This document shows positions 7,936 to 17,000 of a stretch of DNA of 51,706 bases, piece by piece. The notes below the pieces were generated by a model. That model was not told the origin of the DNA. It ran no database searches and saw only the letters and a program-made list of their open reading frames with translations. Each line of letters starts with the position of its first letter. The first letter of the stretch is position 1. This DNA is from an uncultured Christensenella sp. Its GTDB lineage: Bacteria; Bacillota; Clostridia; Christensenellales; DTU072. The DNA lies in assembly GCA_949285605.1 (NCBI GenBank), contig CASDZI010000010.1:1-51706 (forward strand). The letters run 5' to 3'. A program made the translations under genes and the position numbers.

Positions 7936-8961
7936 ATGAGCAACAACATTTTGGTCAAAGGCAAAGGGAACATCGCAAAAATCACCGTGGACGCCATAAA
8001 CGGGTACGATCCGTTCCGTAATAACAAAAACAAGAAACTCTATATTACGTTACTCAAAGACGTAGCCGACGAAAACGTATGTCTTATAGCTTACGCCGTA
8101 ATAAACGGAGCCGCACATTTCATCGTAAAGGGCGAGAACTCTTCCGCCGTGGAAAAATATGTGGAGACGGTAAACTTCCGTTTCGGGAACGAGTACGACG
8201 GAGAAGGGGTGGACTACGGGTATCCCTTACGTCCCGGTTACGTCAGACAGAACATAAAGGGAGACGACCTTATCGACGCCGTGGGATACGTTCATTCTCT
8301 TGCTCCGTGCGATCCTTCCGATTACAAATATTGTTCCTATAACTATATATTGAGAGGCAATGCCGGAGCCACTGCGGTGATAATTGCGGAGAACGGCGGA
8401 GATATAAGCAGAGAAGAGTATCTGGCTAAACTGGGAGCGGCGAAGTCGAAAAAATACAAATCTTCCCATACCGGCAAAGAGAGAATGGGCAAGGTCATCG
8501 GAGAAGCCAACAAGAGATACCTTTGCGGCAAAAATTACGGAGAAAACGCCGTGGTATTCGTGCTTGCGGAGCTTTGCGACCGTTGCAAAGTCGGGTACAA
8601 AAGAGCGGCTCGCGCCATGGGTATTTCTTACAAAAAGCAACCCGAAATGATGATAGCCACCATTTGCGAAATGATGGAAAGGAGAGGGAGAGATTTCTTT
8701 ACCGCGGTAAGGATAATGAAACTGGACAAGGAAGACCGCAACGTACTTTTATTGAATTGCGTGGTGGAACTCAACCGTGTGGAAAACTATTCCTACGACC
8801 ACATCGTGACTGTACTCGGGATAAGCGATTATTTTTACGATATAATCGTGGAGGTGTTCCGTACGTTGCATCGTCTTTACGGTTACAATTTCGAAGAACT
8901 GTGCGTAAAATTCCATCTTCAGAACGATATTCTGTCCATAAGACAGCGTTGCGAATTCTGA
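7936..8961 (+). CDS. Degenerate REP-associated (Y1/HUH-type) transposase relative
   Basis: 341 aa; AAGGAG lies 8 nt upstream of the ATG. Residues ~35-140 follow the layout of Y1/TnpA-REP proteins: a strand, then AYAVINGAAHFIVKG where the HUH site (NHxH) should be, then VEKYVETVNFRFGNEYDG and LRPGYVRQNIK, then the tyrosine helix AVGYVHSLAP with DYKYCSY (compare YIHxNPV...SSY of the family). Only one His (H61) remains of the HUH pair, while Tyr118 is kept. Residues ~185-341 form an unrelated helical region (CKVGYKRAARAMGISY, VLGISDYFYDIIVEVF) that could hold a helix-turn-helix. DNA cleavage is doubtful; a domesticated binding role is possible. No terminal inverted repeats were found around it. 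It may be co-transcribed with the Ig-like lipoprotein. Confidence 0.65.
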   Translation: MSNNILVKGKGNIAKITVDAINGYDPFRNNKNKKLYITLLKDVADENVCLIAYAVINGAAHFIVKGENSSAVEKYVETVNFRFGNEYDGEGVDYGYPLRPGYVRQNIKGDDLIDAVGYVHSLAPCDPSDYKYCSYNYILRGNAGATAVIIAENGGDISREEYLAKLGAAKSKKYKSSHTGKERMGKVIGEANKRYLCGKNYGENAVVFVLAELCDRCKVGYKRAARAMGISYKKQPEMMIATICEMMERRGRDFFTAVRIMKLDKEDRNVLLLNCVVELNRVENYSYDHIVTVLGISDYFYDIIVEVFRTLHRLYGYNFEELCVKFHLQNDILSIRQRCEF

Positions 8962-9001
8962 TTTTTACCTGTAAAAATTGTGTTTCCGCACAAAATAGAG
9001 G

Positions 9002-9030
9002 TTGACTATACTATAAAATAATGATAGAAT
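9002..9030 (+). promoter_or_regulatory. Sigma-A-type promoter for the DUF898-like gene
   Basis: TTGACT (9002-9007), 17 bp, TAGAAT (9025-9030). The start site near 9037 supports the GTG at 9059 over the in-frame TTG at 9038 as initiator. Confidence 0.75.
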
Positions 9031-9058
9031 ATATTTATTGAAAAAGGGAGGTAGCAAG

Positions 9059-9409
9059 GTGGTTCCGCAACAACGCGCTCAGCGTAAAAAAAGAAGTTTG
9101 AAGTCGAGATTCAAAGCAACCGCAGGGAAATATTTTTTCCTGAAATTGGGGGTGGCGCTCTTGTCTATAATACCCATCTTCGGATTTCCCAACGCAGTGT
9201 GTATCTTTGAACGCTATAAATGCAGAAATACCGAAATAGTCGGTATGCCTTTGGAGTTCGTCGGCAAAGCCGGAAATTTACTTAAGAATTTGATTATATG
9301 GGGATTTTTTACCATAATCACCATCGGCATATACGGGATTTTCCTCGCTCCGCTTCGTTTCCAGCAATGGAAAGTTTCCAACACCGTTTTCGGACCGGTG
9401 ATGATGTAA
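9059..9409 (+). CDS. DUF898-like small membrane protein
   Basis: 116 aa from GTG 9059, chosen because AAAGGGAGGT ends 7 nt upstream and the promoter start site falls at about 9037; an in-frame TTG at 9038 would lie at the transcript tip without a site. The first 25 residues are very basic (RAQRKKRSLKSRFK). Two hydrophobic segments follow (FLKLGVALLSIIPIFGFP and NLIIWGFFTIITIGIYGIFL) and the end reads RFQQWKVSNTVF. The layout of two half-repeats, each with G-x-(I/F)-G and a W-x-(V/I)-x-N-T ending, recalls DUF898/YjgN membrane proteins, whose role is unknown. Monocistronic: own promoter and a strong terminator right behind it. Confidence 0.7.
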   Translation: MVPQQRAQRKKRSLKSRFKATAGKYFFLKLGVALLSIIPIFGFPNAVCIFERYKCRNTEIVGMPLEFVGKAGNLLKNLIIWGFFTIITIGIYGIFLAPLRFQQWKVSNTVFGPVMM

Positions 9410-9429
9410 ATTCATTTTCAAAAAAAGAG

Positions 9430-9451
9430 GGAGCGAAAGCTCCTTTTTTTT
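9430..9451 (+). terminator. Rho-independent terminator
   Basis: GGAGC (9430-9434), GAAA tetraloop, GCTCC (9439-9443), followed by eight T. It closes the DUF898-like transcript. Confidence 0.85.
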
Positions 9452-9471
9452 ATGATTATTTTTAGAATGAT

Positions 9472-9501
9472 TTGGCAATTCTCGTTTAAGTATGGTATTA
9501 T
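9472..9501 (+). promoter_or_regulatory. Promoter abutting uvrC start codon (leaderless mRNA candidate)
   Basis: TTGGCA (9472-9477), 18 bp, TATTAT (9496-9501). Only 6 nt separate the -10 box from the uvrC ATG at 9508, so initiation would fall on or next to the A of the start codon. No Shine-Dalgarno sequence is present in between. Confidence 0.6.
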
Positions 9502-9507
9502 TTTTCT

Positions 9508-11316
9508 ATGAGCGTGATTAGCGACAAACTGGCCACCCTGCCCGAAAAGAGCGGAGTTTATATAATGCTGGACGAGTATGAGAACATACTCTACGTCGGC
9601 AAGGCGAAAATTCTGAAGAATCGGGTCAGGCAATATTTCCACAACAACCTTAAGAGCGAGAAGACCATGGCGTTGGTGGAAAAAATAGCCGATTTCCGCT
9701 ACATCATTACGCCCAACGAGTACGAAGCGCTGATACTGGAAAACAATCTCATCAAACAGCACAATCCGCCTTACAACATTCTGCTGAAGGACGATAAGAC
9801 CTATCCTTATATAAGAATAAACGTAAAGGACAAGTTCCCCAGGGTGGAAGTCAGCTACCGCTTGCGAAGCGACGGCGCCAAGTATTTCGGACCGTATATG
9901 CTCGGGATCTCCGTGTACGACATTCTCGAAGTTATCCGCACCGTGTTTCCGCTCAGACATTGCAAAAATATGCCGAAAAAAGAATGTCTCGACTATCACA
10001 TAGGGCTTTGCTCGGCGCCCTGTAGCGGAAAAGTTACTTCGGAGGAGTATGCCTCTTACGTTTCCGACGTCATAAAATTTTTGGACGGGGATTACAAATT
10101 CGTGGAGGACATTCTTCGCAAAAAAATGCTGCTTTTCGCCGAAAAAGAGGAATTCGAACTGGCAAAACACTATCGGGACGTCCTGGGAATTTTGGAAAAA
10201 CTGGTCCGTAAACAAACCATTCCTTTCAAGCAAGACCTGAATATAGACGTTTTCACTATGGTCGGCAACGGACTTTATTCGGTAGTGAACTGTTTTTCGG
10301 TGAGGGGCGGTAAATTTCTCGGCGGCAACAATTACCCCTATTACGACGTGGACAACGCCAACGGGCTCGCTTCCTTCATAATGCAGTATTACGGGAAAAA
10401 TCATATCCTCTGCAACGAGATAATAACCGGCACCGAGTTGGAGTTCAAGGAAGAGTTAGCCGACTACCTCGGGCAGAAAGCCGGCAGAAAAATCGTCATC
10501 AACACCCCTTCGGGAGGGATAAGGAAACAGTTGGTGGAAATGGGCGAGAGCAACGGAACGGAATATCTTTCCGCTCAAATGGAAAAATTCAACCGCTATC
10601 AGGAGCTTACCGTAGGAGCGGTGGAACAGCTTAAGAAACTTCTTTCCCTTCCCGTTTTGCCGAGAAGAACGGAGTGTTACGACATTTCACACATCAGCGG
10701 CACCAACAAGGTCGCCAGTATGGTGGTTTTTACCGACGGGGAAAAGGACTCCCGTCATTACCGCCATTTCAAGATAAGGCTCCCCGGGAACAACGATTTT
10801 GCCTCTATGCACGAAGCGTTGACGAGACGTTTGGAAAAGATAGGCAATTGCGACGATCTTTCTTTTTCGGCAAAGCCCGACCTTATCATTATCGACGGGG
10901 GTAAGGGACAGCTTTCTTCGGCGTTGAAGGCGGCGGAGGAGACGGGACATTCCGACGTCTGTTTCATAAGTCTTGCCAAAAGGGAAGAGGAGGTTTTCCT
11001 GCCCGGAAAGAGCGAAAGCGTGATTTTGCCGAGGAACAGCCTCGCTTTGAAATTCATCGTCAGGATAAGGGACGAGGCGCACAGGTTTGCCATAACCCAC
11101 CACCGCAATCTCCGCAAGAAACAGATGACCGAAAGCGAATTGACGAAGATCCCCGGCATAGGGAGGAAAAAAGCCGCCGCTCTTTTAAGCGCCTTTCATA
11201 AAATTCCGGCTATAAAGGAAGCCGGGGAAGAGGAACTTCTTGCGGTGGAAGGAATCAACCGCAAGGATGCGGAAAACATAAAAAAATATTTCGAGGAGAC
11301 GGAAAATGAAGTATAA
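9508..11316 (+). CDS. uvrC: UvrABC excinuclease subunit C
   Basis: 602 aa, full length. UvrC makes both incisions flanking a lesion bound by UvrB in nucleotide-excision repair. The N-terminal GIY-YIG nuclease spans residues ~14-95 (GVYIMLDEYENILYVGKAK, with the family Arg and Glu following). A four-Cys cluster that could hold the reported Fe-S centre lies around residues 152-172 (HC, EC, LC, PC). The UVR motif that contacts UvrB is near 205-230. The RNase H-like C-terminal nuclease has YDISHISGTNK and LIIIDGGKGQ, and two helix-hairpin-helix motifs close the protein (KIPGIGRKKA, VEGINRKDA). The start is fixed by homology (LPEKSGVYIM near the N-terminus), yet no ribosome site precedes it. It overlaps the HAD gene by 11 nt. 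Confidence 0.97.
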   Translation: MSVISDKLATLPEKSGVYIMLDEYENILYVGKAKILKNRVRQYFHNNLKSEKTMALVEKIADFRYIITPNEYEALILENNLIKQHNPPYNILLKDDKTYPYIRINVKDKFPRVEVSYRLRSDGAKYFGPYMLGISVYDILEVIRTVFPLRHCKNMPKKECLDYHIGLCSAPCSGKVTSEEYASYVSDVIKFLDGDYKFVEDILRKKMLLFAEKEEFELAKHYRDVLGILEKLVRKQTIPFKQDLNIDVFTMVGNGLYSVVNCFSVRGGKFLGGNNYPYYDVDNANGLASFIMQYYGKNHILCNEIITGTELEFKEELADYLGQKAGRKIVINTPSGGIRKQLVEMGESNGTEYLSAQMEKFNRYQELTVGAVEQLKKLLSLPVLPRRTECYDISHISGTNKVASMVVFTDGEKDSRHYRHFKIRLPGNNDFASMHEALTRRLEKIGNCDDLSFSAKPDLIIIDGGKGQLSSALKAAEETGHSDVCFISLAKREEEVFLPGKSESVILPRNSLALKFIVRIRDEAHRFAITHHRNLRKKQMTESELTKIPGIGRKKAAALLSAFHKIPAIKEAGEEELLAVEGINRKDAENIKKYFEETENEV

Positions 11317-12118
11317 AATCATTTGTTGCGATTTGGACGATACCCTGCTCGACAACGACGGCAACGTATCGGAAGAAATAAAAAAGAGCGTAGCTCGATA
11401 TGTGGACGCAGGGGGAAAATTCACCATAGTGACGGGCAGAATGACGGCGGGAGCTCGTCCGGTAGCCGCAGAGCTCGACTTGCACGGGGAACTGATAACC
11501 TACCAGGGGTCGGTGGTGACCGACATAGACACGGGAGCGGTACTCGACAGTATCAGCATTCCGTGGGAACAGGCGGCGGAAATAGGCAGGTATCTCGAGA
11601 GCCGCTCGGTATATTATCAGACCTACGAAGGCGACGAGTTCATTACCGAAAAAGCCAATATCTATACCGTTTACTACGGCAGAATATCCCACGCAGAGTT
11701 CAGGGAAACGAAGATAAAGCTCAGCGATTACATAACCGAAAAGCGTCTTTCGCCTCCCAAACTTCTTATTATGGAACCCGAAGAGGTGGTTCCCGCGCTC
11801 GAAGATGAACTCAAAGAAAAGTTCGGACACATCTTCAGGATAAACACCAGCAAGCCTTTTCTGATTGAAATAATCCCCAAGGAAATGAATAAGGCGATAG
11901 CGGTGGAAAGGCTGGGGAAAAAATACAACGTGACCAAAGACGAGATCATCTGCATAGGCGATTCGGAAAACGATCTGCCCATGATACAGTATGCGGGTTT
12001 AGGGGTAGCAGTGGCGAACGCCACCGACCTTGTCAAAAGTTATGCCGACGCGATCGCCCCGTCCAATCAGGAAAACGGCGTAGCCTGGACTATAGACAAT
12101 TACGGGTTTCTGAAATAA
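11306..12118 (+). CDS. Cof-type HAD-IIB phosphatase
   Basis: 270 aa, the usual size for Cof/YidA-like sugar- or nucleotide-phosphate phosphatases. Motif I is CDLDDTLLD (nucleophile Asp9, acid/base Asp11), motif II is the T of TIVTGR, motif III the Lys region in IPKEMNKAIAVERL, and motif IV is GDSENDLPMI. The C2-type cap lies between ~85 and 190. Substrate cannot be told from sequence. The start codon lies inside the end of uvrC (11-nt overlap) with GGAGACGGAAA just upstream, so the two are co-translated. Confidence 0.93.
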   Translation: MKYKIICCDLDDTLLDNDGNVSEEIKKSVARYVDAGGKFTIVTGRMTAGARPVAAELDLHGELITYQGSVVTDIDTGAVLDSISIPWEQAAEIGRYLESRSVYYQTYEGDEFITEKANIYTVYYGRISHAEFRETKIKLSDYITEKRLSPPKLLIMEPEEVVPALEDELKEKFGHIFRINTSKPFLIEIIPKEMNKAIAVERLGKKYNVTKDEIICIGDSENDLPMIQYAGLGVAVANATDLVKSYADAIAPSNQENGVAWTIDNYGFLK

Positions 12119-12200
12119 TTCGTTAACTCACGGAGATTTTCGTCGGCAAGAATTATCTTTATATCCGCTTCATAAGATTAGTCGTGTACCCTGTGCGGTA

Positions 12201-12229
12201 TTGACTAAATTTATTAAAGAGGGTATAAT
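12201..12229 (+). promoter_or_regulatory. Near-consensus promoter whose -10 box touches murB ATG
   Basis: TTGACT (12201-12206), 17 bp, TATAAT (12224-12229), immediately followed by ATG 12230. A ribosome site AGAGGG (12218-12223) lies within the spacer. If this promoter is used, transcription starts about 6 nt inside the annotated frame. See findings. Confidence 0.5.
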
Positions 12230-13099
12230 ATGAAAACCGATTTGACATGTTTGGACGCCTCGAAAATTTCCTCTTTAGGTGCGGGCGGTATCCTTGAAAA
12301 TACGTTTTTTGTAAGAGAAAAAGCCGATTTACGACGTTTTTTCGAAGAATACGGCGGAGATAAAGTTTTGGTTGTCGGGGGACTGACCAACACCCTCGTT
12401 TTAAGCGGAGGGAGCGAAGCCAAAGTGCTTTATACCGGGTTTTACAAAGGAACGGAAGTAAAAGGCGAATATATAAGGTGCGCCGCAGGCGAAAGGTTGA
12501 GCGCCGTGGCGATTGAAGCGGAAAGGTGCGGTCTTGCGGGAGCGGAAAATCTTTCCGGTATTCCGGGAACGGCGGGCGGAGCGGTATTCGGCAATGCCGG
12601 CAGTTTCGGAAGGGAAATATCCGAACTTGTGCGGGAAGTGGAAGTTTTTCGCACGGACGACGGTAACGCCGAAATCCTCGACGTAACGAAACTCGGATTC
12701 GGTTACCGTAAAAGTCTGCTGAGGCAAAATAAGGATCTCGTCGTCGAGGTTACGTTGAAGTTCGATCGGGACAAACGGGAAGAAATTCGCAAAAGAGTTT
12801 TTTCCGTAGCAAAGCTCCGTGCGGCTAAACAGCCCAAGAAGCCCTCTTTAGGCAGCGTTTTCAAGCGAGTGAACGACGTTTCGGCGGGATTTTATATCGA
12901 AAAAGCGGGATTAAAAGGGTTTGGCTATGGCGGAATGGCGTTTTCCGACCTGCACGCCAATTTTATCGTCAACAAGGGCGGCGGCACGCCGGAGGAATAT
13001 TTTTATCTGATGACGCTTGCGGAAAGAAAGGTATTCGAGACGTTCGGGATAAAACTTGCAAGAGAGGTAAAGGTTATAGGTGAGAGCGGAGATAGTTGA
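12230..13099 (+). CDS. murB: UDP-N-acetylenolpyruvoylglucosamine reductase
   Basis: 289 aa. MurB is the FAD enzyme that reduces enolpyruvyl-UDP-GlcNAc to UDP-MurNAc in peptidoglycan synthesis. FAD-binding signatures are VLVVGGLTNTLV, the SGIPGTAGGAVFGNAGSFG loop and FGYRKS. The catalytic Ser is in GSVFKR and the acid Glu near the end in EVKVIGE. The length and lack of the extra Tyr-loop domain fit the short type II enzymes of Gram-positives. The ATG at 12230 has AGAGGG at 6-nt spacing; TTG codons at 12242 and 12251 are alternative starts if the abutting promoter is real. It overlaps whiA by 20 nt. rapZ and yvcK, usual members of this cluster, are not between them. Confidence 0.95.
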   Translation: MKTDLTCLDASKISSLGAGGILENTFFVREKADLRRFFEEYGGDKVLVVGGLTNTLVLSGGSEAKVLYTGFYKGTEVKGEYIRCAAGERLSAVAIEAERCGLAGAENLSGIPGTAGGAVFGNAGSFGREISELVREVEVFRTDDGNAEILDVTKLGFGYRKSLLRQNKDLVVEVTLKFDRDKREEIRKRVFSVAKLRAAKQPKKPSLGSVFKRVNDVSAGFYIEKAGLKGFGYGGMAFSDLHANFIVNKGGGTPEEYFYLMTLAERKVFETFGIKLAREVKVIGESGDS

Positions 13100-14057
13100 G
13101 GAAGTCAGGAAGGACTTTTTATCGACGGAAGAAAAGGACTGTTGCAAGACGGCTTTTCTCAGTGCGGCGATAAGGGGAGCCGGAGAACTGGGATTCACCT
13201 TCAAGGGCTTTGCGCTGTCTTTCCGTCTGTCCGACCCGAGACTTGCCGATAAAATAGCCGAATGCGTCTATTCCGTTTGCGGCATGCGTCCCGTCAAGGA
13301 AGAAAGCTATATCGATATGGGGTATTCCAAGGGGACGTTCTATACTCTTTCTCTGCCCGTGGAAACGGCGGCTTCGCTTTTGGAAAAATGCGCCATCGTC
13401 CGCAATAAATGCGAAATAGTGGAGGAACTTCCCTCCTCTCTGGTGGGCAGAAGCTGCTGTAAGAAGGCATATTTACGAGGGTTGTTTCTCTCCTGCGGAT
13501 ATCTTGCCGTGCCCGATCAGATAAGCGAGTGGAGCGGCGGAAAGACCCGTAGCGGCTACGCTATGGAATTCAATCTCAATTCCGCTATAGTAATGGAAGG
13601 AGTCAGAAAACTCATAGCCGTGGCGGCAAAGCTGCCTTTATCGAAAATTCTGGTACGCAAGAAAGGGAGCGTTATTTACCTGAAAACCGCCGAAGCGGTA
13701 AGTGCGGTGCTTGCGGCTGCCGGGAGTTCGTCGGGAGTATTGGCTTTACAGGAAATAATCGCCGAAAGGCAGTGGAAAAACGATATAAACCGAGTCAACA
13801 ATTTCGATCTTGCCAACGTGGAAAAATCCATTGCGGCAAGCGAAAAACACCTTGCGGACATAGAAAAAATCGACCGTGCGGTGGGGATAGACTCCTTAGG
13901 CTCGGCATTAGCCGAAACCTGTCGGATGCGCAGGGCGTATCCCGACCTCGGGCTTGCGGAACTGGGGGAAAAATTCTCTCCGCCCGTGACTAAAAGCTGT
14001 ATAAATCACAGATTGCGTAAAATTTCCGCCTTAGCGGAAGGGTTGAAAGAAAACTAA
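13080..14057 (+). CDS. whiA: WhiA-family DNA-binding regulator
   Basis: 325 aa, normal for WhiA. In Gram-positives it influences cell division, chromosome segregation or sporulation. The N-terminal part is a degenerate LAGLIDADG homing-endonuclease fold (CCKTAFLSAAIRGAG near residue 20, YLRGLFLSCGYL near 130), with no catalytic acidic pair expected. The C-terminal helix-turn-helix (RRAYPDLGLAELGEKFSPPV, then SCINHRLRKI) is complete. The start is GTG at 13080, inside the end of murB, with AGAGGTAAAGG upstream. Located between murB and dnaE, it is probably in one transcript with both. Confidence 0.95.
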   Translation: MRAEIVEEVRKDFLSTEEKDCCKTAFLSAAIRGAGELGFTFKGFALSFRLSDPRLADKIAECVYSVCGMRPVKEESYIDMGYSKGTFYTLSLPVETAASLLEKCAIVRNKCEIVEELPSSLVGRSCCKKAYLRGLFLSCGYLAVPDQISEWSGGKTRSGYAMEFNLNSAIVMEGVRKLIAVAAKLPLSKILVRKKGSVIYLKTAEAVSAVLAAAGSSSGVLALQEIIAERQWKNDINRVNNFDLANVEKSIAASEKHLADIEKIDRAVGIDSLGSALAETCRMRRAYPDLGLAELGEKFSPPVTKSCINHRLRKISALAEGLKEN

Positions 14058-14081
14058 AGGGGAAAAGGACTTAAGAGAAAT

Positions 14082-17000
14082 ATGAAAGAATTCATTCATT
14101 TGCACAATCACACCGAATACAGTCTTCTGGACGGTTGCTGCCGAATAAACGCTTTGGTGGACAAGGCTGCGGAATCGGGAGCGAGAGCCGTCGCAATCAC
14201 CGACCACGGCAATATGTACGGGGTCATGAAGTTTTATCACGCTTGTCTGGACAAGAAGATAAAGCCCATCATAGGGTGTGAGTTTTACGTTGCGGAGGAT
14301 CTGAAGCTGAAAGACAAGGACCACTCGACGAGATATCATCTTATCCTGCTCGCCAAGTCTTTACAGGGCTTTCGCAATCTCATCAAACTTTCCAGCATAG
14401 GTTACGTGGACGGATTTTACGACCGTCCGAGGATAGACTATGAAGTTCTGAAAAAGTATTCAGGGGGACTTATTTGTCTCAGCGGCTGCGTGGCGGGAGC
14501 GTTAAGTCAATTTCTTCTCGACGCCACCCGTTCCGACCCCTACGGCGACGCATTGGAGTATGCCCGCAAGACTATGGAAATGTTCGAACCGGGCGATTAC
14601 TATATCGAAATACAGAACCACGGTTTGGCGGACGAACTGAAGGTCCTGCCTCTGCTGCGGAAAATAGCCAAAGAGCTGGGGGTCAAGACGGTTGCAACGA
14701 ACGATCTGCATTATCTGAACAAAAGCGACGCCAAAGCTCACGACGTTTTACTTTGCATTCAGACCATGCGAGACTACGACGATCCCACCCGTTTCCGTTT
14801 TCCCAACGACGAGTTCTATTACAAGAGTTACGATGAAATGCTGGAACTTTTCGGGGAGGAGGAGTCTTTGCTCGCCACCATAGAAATTGCCGACAAATGC
14901 AACTATACGATACCCCTCAAACAGTATAAGATTCCGAAATACCAATTGCCGGAAGGGTACGATTCGGATAAAGATTACCTCGAGCATCTGGCGTTCGACG
15001 GATTGAAAGAGCGTTACGGGACCATTACGCCGGAGATAGAGGAAAGGGCGAGATACGAACTCAAAGTCATCGACGAACTGGGTTATAATTCCTATTTTCT
15101 CATCGTGTGGGATTATATCAACTACGCCAAGTCGAAGGGTATTCCCGTAGGTCCGGGCAGAGGGAGCGGCGTGGGAAGCGTGATAGCCTACGCCATAAAA
15201 ATAACCGACGTCGAGCCGTTGCAGTACGACCTCATATTCGAAAGGTTCCTGAACCCTTCGAGAAGGACCATGCCCGATATCGACGTGGACTTCTGCAGCG
15301 ACAGGCGAGAGGAAGTCATCGAATACGTCCGTAACAAATACGGCGAAGAAAACGTGGTACAGATCATAACTTTCGGTAAAATGAAAAAGAAAAATGCCAT
15401 AAAGAACGTGGCGAGAGTTTTCAAGATCCCCTTTGCCGAAAGCAACGCATTGGTGAAATACATCACCGACAACGACAAGAAAGTCCATATAAAGAACCTC
15501 CTCGACCCCAACGACAAGAACTCCGTTCCCGAGCTTATCGAACTTTACAAAAACGAAAAGTACAAGAATATTTTCGACATAGCCATGGAGATAGAGGATA
15601 TGCCCAGAGACAGGGGCAAACACGCCGCCGGGGTAATAATCGGCAGTACCGCAGTGAGCGATACCGTACCCTTGAGCCGCAACGGAGACGACATAACCAC
15701 ACAGTTCGATATGAACGAATGTGAGGAGTTAGGGTTGCTGAAAATGGACTTTTTGGCACTCAAAACCCTGACAGATATAAAAATGGCAACCGACTTCGTA
15801 GATCATTACAAGGAAAAGAAAATAGATTTTCATCAACTTGGATACGAAGATCAGGAAGTCTACAAGATGATAGGTAACGGCGAAACGGAGACGGTATTCC
15901 AGCTGGAAAGCGGCGGTATGAAGTCCTTTATGAAACAGCTCAAGCCGACCCTCCTCGAAGAAATAATAGCAGGGGTGGCTCTTTACCGACCGGGACCTTT
16001 GGACTACATTCCGCAATACGTTTACAACAAACAGCATCAGGACAAGATAGACTACCGTCATCCGAAACTGAAGGATATATTGAAAACCACTTACGGGATT
16101 ATAGTATATCAGGAACAGGCGATGAGAATAACGCAGGTTTTGGCAGGTTACACTATGGCGGAAGCCGACAATTTCCGTAAATTCATATCCAAGAAAAAGA
16201 TGGAAGAAGTACCTGCCCAACGGAAGAAGTTCGTGGACGGGTGCGTGTCAAACGCCGTGGACAGGGAATTTGCCGAAAAGCTCTGGGACGATCTGGAATC
16301 CTTCGGGAATTACGCATTCAATAAGTCGCATGCGGCAGCCTATGCGGTGCTCAGTTATCAGACGGCGTATTTGAAGCATTATTATCCCGTGGAATATCTC
16401 TGCGCCGTCATCAACAACCGTCTGGGAAATTTCGACGATACGGGCAAGTATCTCAAACTCATCAAGGATATGGGACTTACTCTCTATCAACCCGACATCA
16501 ACGCTTCGGGAGGGATTTTCCTGCCTGAAAAAGACGGGATCCGTTACGGACTCGTGTGCCTGAAAAACGTGGGCAAGGCGGCTATAGACGCCGTGGTGGC
16601 GGAAAGGAAAAAGAACGGTCCGTTCAAGGACTTATCCGATTTTATCCGCAGAGTGCCGAGCGAAGCCATCAACAAGCGTATGGTGGAAAGTCTGATAAAG
16701 GGCGGAGCCTTCGATTGCTTCGGCTACAACAGATTGACCTTGATGGCGAATTACGAACAGATAATGGACATCGAAGCCAACACCAAAAAAATGTTGAGCG
16801 ACGGGCAGATGGTGTTCGATTTTATGTTGCAGAGCAATTATAAATACAAGGTTCTGCCCGAGAACGAAAAAGTCAAACTGGCGTTTGAAAAAGACGTGGC
16901 GGGCAGGTATATTACCGGGCATCCGTTGAACCGTTACGCCAAAGAGTTCGAAAAATTCAGTTTTAACACCTCTATGCTCCTGCCGTCGGTGGAAGAGGAA

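Noticed and set aside
9038..9058. TTG 9038 as start of the DUF898-like gene
   Set aside because: It lies at the predicted transcript tip and its codons are the ribosome site of GTG 9059.
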